The notes beneath the pieces were generated by a model. That model was not told the origin of the DNA, searched no databases, and saw only the letters and a program-made list of their open reading frames with translations. The position numbers and the translations under genes were made by a program. From the NCBI GenBank assembly GCA_025351615.1, contig JANXVP010000083.1:1-16902 (forward strand): DNA of 16,902 bases. The letters run 5' to 3'. The DNA comes from Ramlibacter sp. GTDB taxonomy: Bacteria; Pseudomonadota; Gammaproteobacteria; Burkholderiales; Burkholderiaceae_C. Shown in pieces: positions 13,422-16,902 of the stretch. Numbering within the stretch: the stretch's first letter is position 1; each line of letters opens with the position of its first letter.

Positions 13422-14941
13422 GCTCGCCGGTGCCGCGGGTGGTCCCTTTCGCCGTTGCGCTGCTTGCCGGCCTGGCGCAGGCAGTGTCGATCGCCGCTTT
13501 CTGGAGCGGCCAGCCCCAGTGGTGGCTGCAATTGCTGTCGCTCGCAGTGCTGGCATGGCAGCTGGGGCGCGACGGCAGTCCGAGGCGCGCGTTTCTGCTG
13601 GCGTGGATGTTCTCGACCACCTGGCAGACAGCGGTTTATTGGTGGCTCTTCATCTCATTGCACACCTATGGCGGGCTGGCGGCCCCGCTTGCGGTCCTCG
13701 CAGTGGTCGGACTGGCCGCATTTCTCAGCCTGTACTACGCCCTCGCCGGGGCCTTGTTTTGCGTGGTGGCCCGCGCGAGTCGTGGTTGGGGCCCTCTGGT
13801 TTTCGCTGCGCTGTGGACGCTTGGCGAACTGCTGCGGGTGACTCTCTTCACCGGCTTTCCGTGGGGCGCCGGCGGCTACGCGCACCTCGGCGGCCCGTTG
13901 GCTGGCTACGCACCCTGGATCGGTGTCCACGGCATGACCTTTGCCGCAGCGTTCGTGGCGGCGGCTGTTGCTGGTGCCCTGCAGCGCCCCAGCGCCGCCG
14001 CGGCGGGCCTCGCTGTTATGGCGCTGGGGCTCGCATTGCCGCTCGCCGGCGAGTTCAGCACCAGTTCCGGCCGCCTCGCAGTCACCTTGCTGCAGGGAAA
14101 CATCCCGCAGGACGAGAAGTTCCAGCGCGGCAGCGGCATTCCGCTGGCGCTGGAATGGTACGGTCGCCAGCTGCAGGAGGCGACCACGCCCCTCGTGGTG
14201 GCGCCGGAGACAGCCATCCCGCTGTTGCCGAAACAGCTGCCCGACGGCTACCTGGCTGCCGTGTCGAAGCGGTATTCGGCCGGCACGCAGGCGGCACTGA
14301 TCGGCATTCCGCTGGGCAGCCTGTCCGATGGCTATTCCAATTCGGTGATCGGCCTCAAACCGGGAGCGCCGGACTACCGCTATGACAAGCACCATCTGGT
14401 GCCGTTCGGTGAATTCATCCCGCCGCTGTTCCGCTGGTTCACCGAGATGATGAATATTCCGCTGGGGGACTTCAACCGCGGAGCCGTCGGCCAGCCGTCA
14501 TTCGACTGGGGCGGCCAGCGCTTTGCGCCGAACATCTGCTACGAGGACCTGTTCGGCGAAGAACTGGGCCGCCGGTTCGGGGACGCAGCGACTGCGCCGA
14601 CGGTGTTCGTCAATGTCAGCAATATCGGCTGGTTCGGCAACACGATCGCGATCGACCAGCATCTGCAGATCAGCCGGCTGCGGGCGCTGGAGTTCGAGCG
14701 GCCGATGCTGCGTGCCACCAACACCGGTGCCACGGTCATCATCGATCACCATGGCCAGGTGACGTATTCCCTGCAACGCTTCATTCGCGGCGTGCTGACC
14801 GGCGAGGTCGAAGGTCGCAATGGCATCACGCCCTATGCGTGGTGGGTATCGCGCGTCGGCCTGTGGCCGCTGTGGCTGCTTTTCAGCGCAATTGTCGCCA
14901 TCGCCCTGTGGCGGCGGGGTCGCGCGGGCCCGCGCCCGTAA
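13418..14941 (+). CDS. lnt: Apolipoprotein N-acyltransferase
   Basis: The protein has up to 507 residues (E. coli 512). It adds the third acyl chain, from phosphatidylethanolamine, to the N-terminal Cys of lipoproteins in the inner membrane. The N-terminal 210 residues are strongly hydrophobic, with several helices. A nitrilase-like domain follows from about 218. The Glu-Lys-Cys triad is present: Glu264 (APETAIP), Lys324 (YDKHHLVPFGE) and Cys374 (NICYEDLFG). A last membrane helix lies at about 478-497. The start is not certain. TTG 13418 shares its bases with the corC stop (TTGA), while in-frame GTG codons at 13430 and 13439 are alternatives. None has a clear Shine-Dalgarno, so translation probably depends on coupling to corC. 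Confidence 0.94.
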   Translation: MSSPVPRVVPFAVALLAGLAQAVSIAAFWSGQPQWWLQLLSLAVLAWQLGRDGSPRRAFLLAWMFSTTWQTAVYWWLFISLHTYGGLAAPLAVLAVVGLAAFLSLYYALAGALFCVVARASRGWGPLVFAALWTLGELLRVTLFTGFPWGAGGYAHLGGPLAGYAPWIGVHGMTFAAAFVAAAVAGALQRPSAAAAGLAVMALGLALPLAGEFSTSSGRLAVTLLQGNIPQDEKFQRGSGIPLALEWYGRQLQEATTPLVVAPETAIPLLPKQLPDGYLAAVSKRYSAGTQAALIGIPLGSLSDGYSNSVIGLKPGAPDYRYDKHHLVPFGEFIPPLFRWFTEMMNIPLGDFNRGAVGQPSFDWGGQRFAPNICYEDLFGEELGRRFGDAATAPTVFVNVSNIGWFGNTIAIDQHLQISRLRALEFERPMLRATNTGATVIIDHHGQVTYSLQRFIRGVLTGEVEGRNGITPYAWWVSRVGLWPLWLLFSAIVAIALWRRGRAGPRP

Positions 14942-14944
14942 AAT
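14939..14944 (+). promoter_or_regulatory. Possible -10 element of glyQ
   Basis: TAAAAT lies across the lnt stop codon and ends 27 nt before the glyQ ATG. It would give a short leader. No -35 is recognisable and no Shine-Dalgarno precedes glyQ. It is listed because TAAAAT at this distance is frequent in betaproteobacterial promoters. Confidence 0.25.
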
Positions 14945-14971
14945 CAGTCGTTTGCCCGCGTACCATCTTCC

Positions 14972-15877
14972 ATGTTGACCTTCCAGCAGATCATCCTGAC
15001 CTTGCAGTCCTACTGGGACGCGCAAGGCTGCGCGCTGCTCCAGCCCTATGACATGGAAGTCGGCGCTGGCACGTCGCATACCGCGACCTTCCTGCGCGCG
15101 CTCGGTCCCGAGCCCTGGAAGGCCGCCTATGTCCAGCCGAGCCGCCGGCCCAAGGACGGCCGCTACGGCGAGAACCCCAACCGGCTGCAGCACTACTACC
15201 AGTACCAGGTCGTGCTAAAGCCCGCGCCCGCCGACATCCTGGAGCTGTATCTCGGCTCGCTGCAGGCCCTCGGGTTCGACTTGAAGAAGAACGACGTCCG
15301 CTTCGTCGAGGACGACTGGGAAAATCCCACGCTCGGCGCCTGGGGGCTGGGCTGGGAAGTCTGGCTCAATGGCATGGAAGTGACGCAGTTCACCTACTTC
15401 CAGCAGGTGGGCGGCATCGACTGCAAGCCGATCACCGGCGAGATCACCTACGGCCTGGAGCGCCTCGCGATGTACCTGCAGGGCGTGGACAACGTTTACA
15501 ACCTCAAATGGACCGACAAGCTCTCGTATGGCGACGTTTACTTGCAGAACGAGAAGGAGCAGTCGGCGTACAACTTCGAACACAGCGATGCGGAATTCCT
15601 GTTCACCGCTTTCGGCGCGCATGAGAAGCAGGCGAAGTACCTGGTCGAGCAGCAACTTGCCTTGCCGGCGTACGAGCAGGTGCTGAAAGCGGCGCACAGT
15701 TTCAATCTGCTGGATGCGCGGGGCGCCATCAGCGTGACCGAACGCGCAGCCTACATCGGCCGCATTCGCAACCTGGCACGCAGCGTGGCCCAGAGCTACT
15801 CCGACAGCCGGGAGCGGCTGGGCTTCCCGATGGCGCCGCGCGAGTGGGTGGCGCAGATGCAGAAGAAGGCAGCGTAG
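14972..15877 (+). CDS. glyQ: Glycine-tRNA ligase alpha subunit
   Basis: The protein has 301 residues, against 303 in E. coli, and is highly conserved. It is the catalytic subunit of the heterotetrameric (alpha2-beta2) bacterial glycyl-tRNA synthetase, forming glycyl-adenylate and charging tRNA-Gly in the cytosol. Class II signatures seen include [13 protein letters not shown] (from about 25), [21 protein letters not shown] (from about 51), [24 protein letters not shown] and [14 protein letters not shown]. The C-terminal part reads [19 protein letters not shown]. The beta-subunit gene begins 2 nt after the stop, as is usual. The lnt stop lies 30 nt upstream. Confidence 0.98.
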   Translation: MLTFQQIILTLQSYWDAQGCALLQPYDMEVGAGTSHTATFLRALGPEPWKAAYVQPSRRPKDGRYGENPNRLQHYYQYQVVLKPAPADILELYLGSLQALGFDLKKNDVRFVEDDWENPTLGAWGLGWEVWLNGMEVTQFTYFQQVGGIDCKPITGEITYGLERLAMYLQGVDNVYNLKWTDKLSYGDVYLQNEKEQSAYNFEHSDAEFLFTAFGAHEKQAKYLVEQQLALPAYEQVLKAAHSFNLLDARGAISVTERAAYIGRIRNLARSVAQSYSDSRERLGFPMAPREWVAQMQKKAA

Positions 15878-15879
15878 CG

Positions 15880-16902
15880 ATGGGCACGCAAAACCTGCTG
15901 GTCGAGCTATTCGTCGAAGAGCTACCGCCCAAGGCGCTGAAGAAGCTCGGCGAGGCTTTCGCCGCGACTTTGTTCGAACAACTCAAGGCGCAGAGCCTGG
16001 TCACGGTGGAATCCAAGCTCAGCTCTTTTGCTTCGCCACGTCGCCTCGCAGCCCACGTCACCGCGGTGTCCGCACAGGCCCGCGACAAGTCCGTGTCGCA
16101 GAAGCTGATGCCGGTCAGCGTCGGGCTGGATTCCTGCGGCAATGCAACCCCTGCGTTACTGAAAAAGCTGCAGGCGCTTGGCGCCGATCCGTCCGCTGTC
16201 AAAGGCCTGAAGAAGGCGTTGGACGGCAAGGCCGAGGCATTGTTCTACGACAGTACCGTCAAGGGGGCGACACTGGCCGAAGGCCTGCAGAAGGCTCTCG
16301 ACGAAGCGATCGCCAGGTTGCCGATCCCGAAAGTCATGATCTACCAGCTGGCGGACGGCTGGAGCGACGTCAAGTTTGTCCGGCCGGCGCATTCGCTGGT
16401 GGCGCTGCATGGGAGTGAAGTCGTCGCGATCGAGGCCCTCGGCCTGAAGGCCGGCAACGCGACCCGTGGCCATCGCTTCGAGGCCACCGTCGATCCCGTG
16501 CGACTGAAAGATGCCGACAGCTATGCCGCCACCCTGGAAGCAGAAGGCGCAGTCATCGCCAGCTTCGAAGCGCGGCGCGCCGAGATCGTGCGTCAGCTCG
16601 CCGCAGCGGCTTCGAAGGTGGGCGGCGGAGCGCGCGTGATCGACGACGCCGCGCTGCTCGACGAGGTCACCGGCCTGGTCGAGCGGCCGAACGTGCTGAC
16701 CTGCCTGTTCGAAACTGAATTTCTCGACGTGCCGCAGGAATGCCTGATCCTCACGATGAAGGCCAACCAGAAGTACTTTCCGCTGCTGGACGGCCAGGGC
16801 AAGCTGACCAACCGGTTTCTGGTGGTCAGCAACATTCGTCCCGACGATACGAGTGCCGTGATCCAGGGCAACGAGCGCGTGGTGCGGCCCCGGCTGGCCG
16901 AC
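15880..16902 (+). CDS. glyS: Glycine-tRNA ligase beta subunit, N-terminal half (cut by the window edge)
   Basis: From ATG 15880 the frame stays open for 341 codons to the right edge, about half of the roughly 690-700 residues of the family. The N-terminus reads LLVELFVEELPPKALKKLGE, matching the GlyS start. Later motifs are KLPIPK-like LPIPKVM (about 147), VKFVRPAHSLVALHG, RGHRF, VERPNVL, MKANQKYFPLLD and NERVVRPRLAD at the edge. The subunit binds tRNA and is needed for charging together with GlyQ. GAAGG near the end of glyQ provides the ribosome binding site, and the 2-nt gap suggests coupled translation. No frameshift or stop is visible. Confidence 0.97.
   Translation, partial: MGTQNLLVELFVEELPPKALKKLGEAFAATLFEQLKAQSLVTVESKLSSFASPRRLAAHVTAVSAQARDKSVSQKLMPVSVGLDSCGNATPALLKKLQALGADPSAVKGLKKALDGKAEALFYDSTVKGATLAEGLQKALDEAIARLPIPKVMIYQLADGWSDVKFVRPAHSLVALHGSEVVAIEALGLKAGNATRGHRFEATVDPVRLKDADSYAATLEAEGAVIASFEARRAEIVRQLAAAASKVGGGARVIDDAALLDEVTGLVERPNVLTCLFETEFLDVPQECLILTMKANQKYFPLLDGQGKLTNRFLVVSNIRPDDTSAVIQGNERVVRPRLAD

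Overview
The window is GC-rich, densely coded chromosomal DNA, most likely from a betaproteobacterium (Burkholderiales or a close relative). The strongest clue is the right end, where corC-lnt-glyQ-glyS run in the order common in that class. Supporting clues are an E. coli-like 561-residue FadD, a CRP-type regulator and a phhA/hppD pair. I see no rRNA, tRNA, CRISPR array, insertion sequence or prophage gene.

Layout from left to right. (1) Positions 1-2110, minus strand: a fadD-type acyl-CoA ligase followed 34 nt downstream by an MBL-fold hydrolase that starts with GTG and runs off the left edge. (2) Positions 2264-4656, plus strand: a membrane-anchored alpha/beta hydrolase, a LuxR-type regulator with a possible PAS-like N-terminus, and a CRP/FNR-family regulator with an E. 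coli CRP-like recognition helix. (3) Positions 9461-4678, minus strand: a tight three-gene cluster of a class III nucleotide cyclase with TolB-like and TPR regions, a soluble PAP2/vanadium-haloperoxidase-like protein, and a subtilisin-family peptidase. None of the three shows a signal peptide. This is the least ordinary part of the window. (4) Positions 11569-9592, minus strand: hppD then phhA, for phenylalanine and tyrosine breakdown toward homogentisate. (5) Positions 11798-16902, plus strand: a GNAT acetyltransferase, corC, lnt, glyQ and the 5' half of glyS.

The genes suggest a few linked functions. fadD and the MBL hydrolase are probably co-transcribed in acyl-CoA metabolism. phhA and hppD are consecutive in function except for the aminotransferase step. 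The cyclase keeps the residues expected for catalysis and ATP choice. It lies about 4.8 kb, start to stop, from a CRP-like protein that keeps the TGTGA-reading residues. A TGTGA-N5-TCACA dyad sits upstream of the neighbouring LuxR-type gene. A local cAMP circuit is therefore plausible but is inference only. The function of the cyclase-PAP2-subtilase cluster is unknown to me. It is the best candidate for an undescribed system, perhaps a second-messenger or stress module with an intracellular protease as effector.

The divergent intergenic regions (2111-2263 and 11570-11797) and the luxR upstream region hold short repeats and dyads that look like operators. No strong intrinsic terminators were found.
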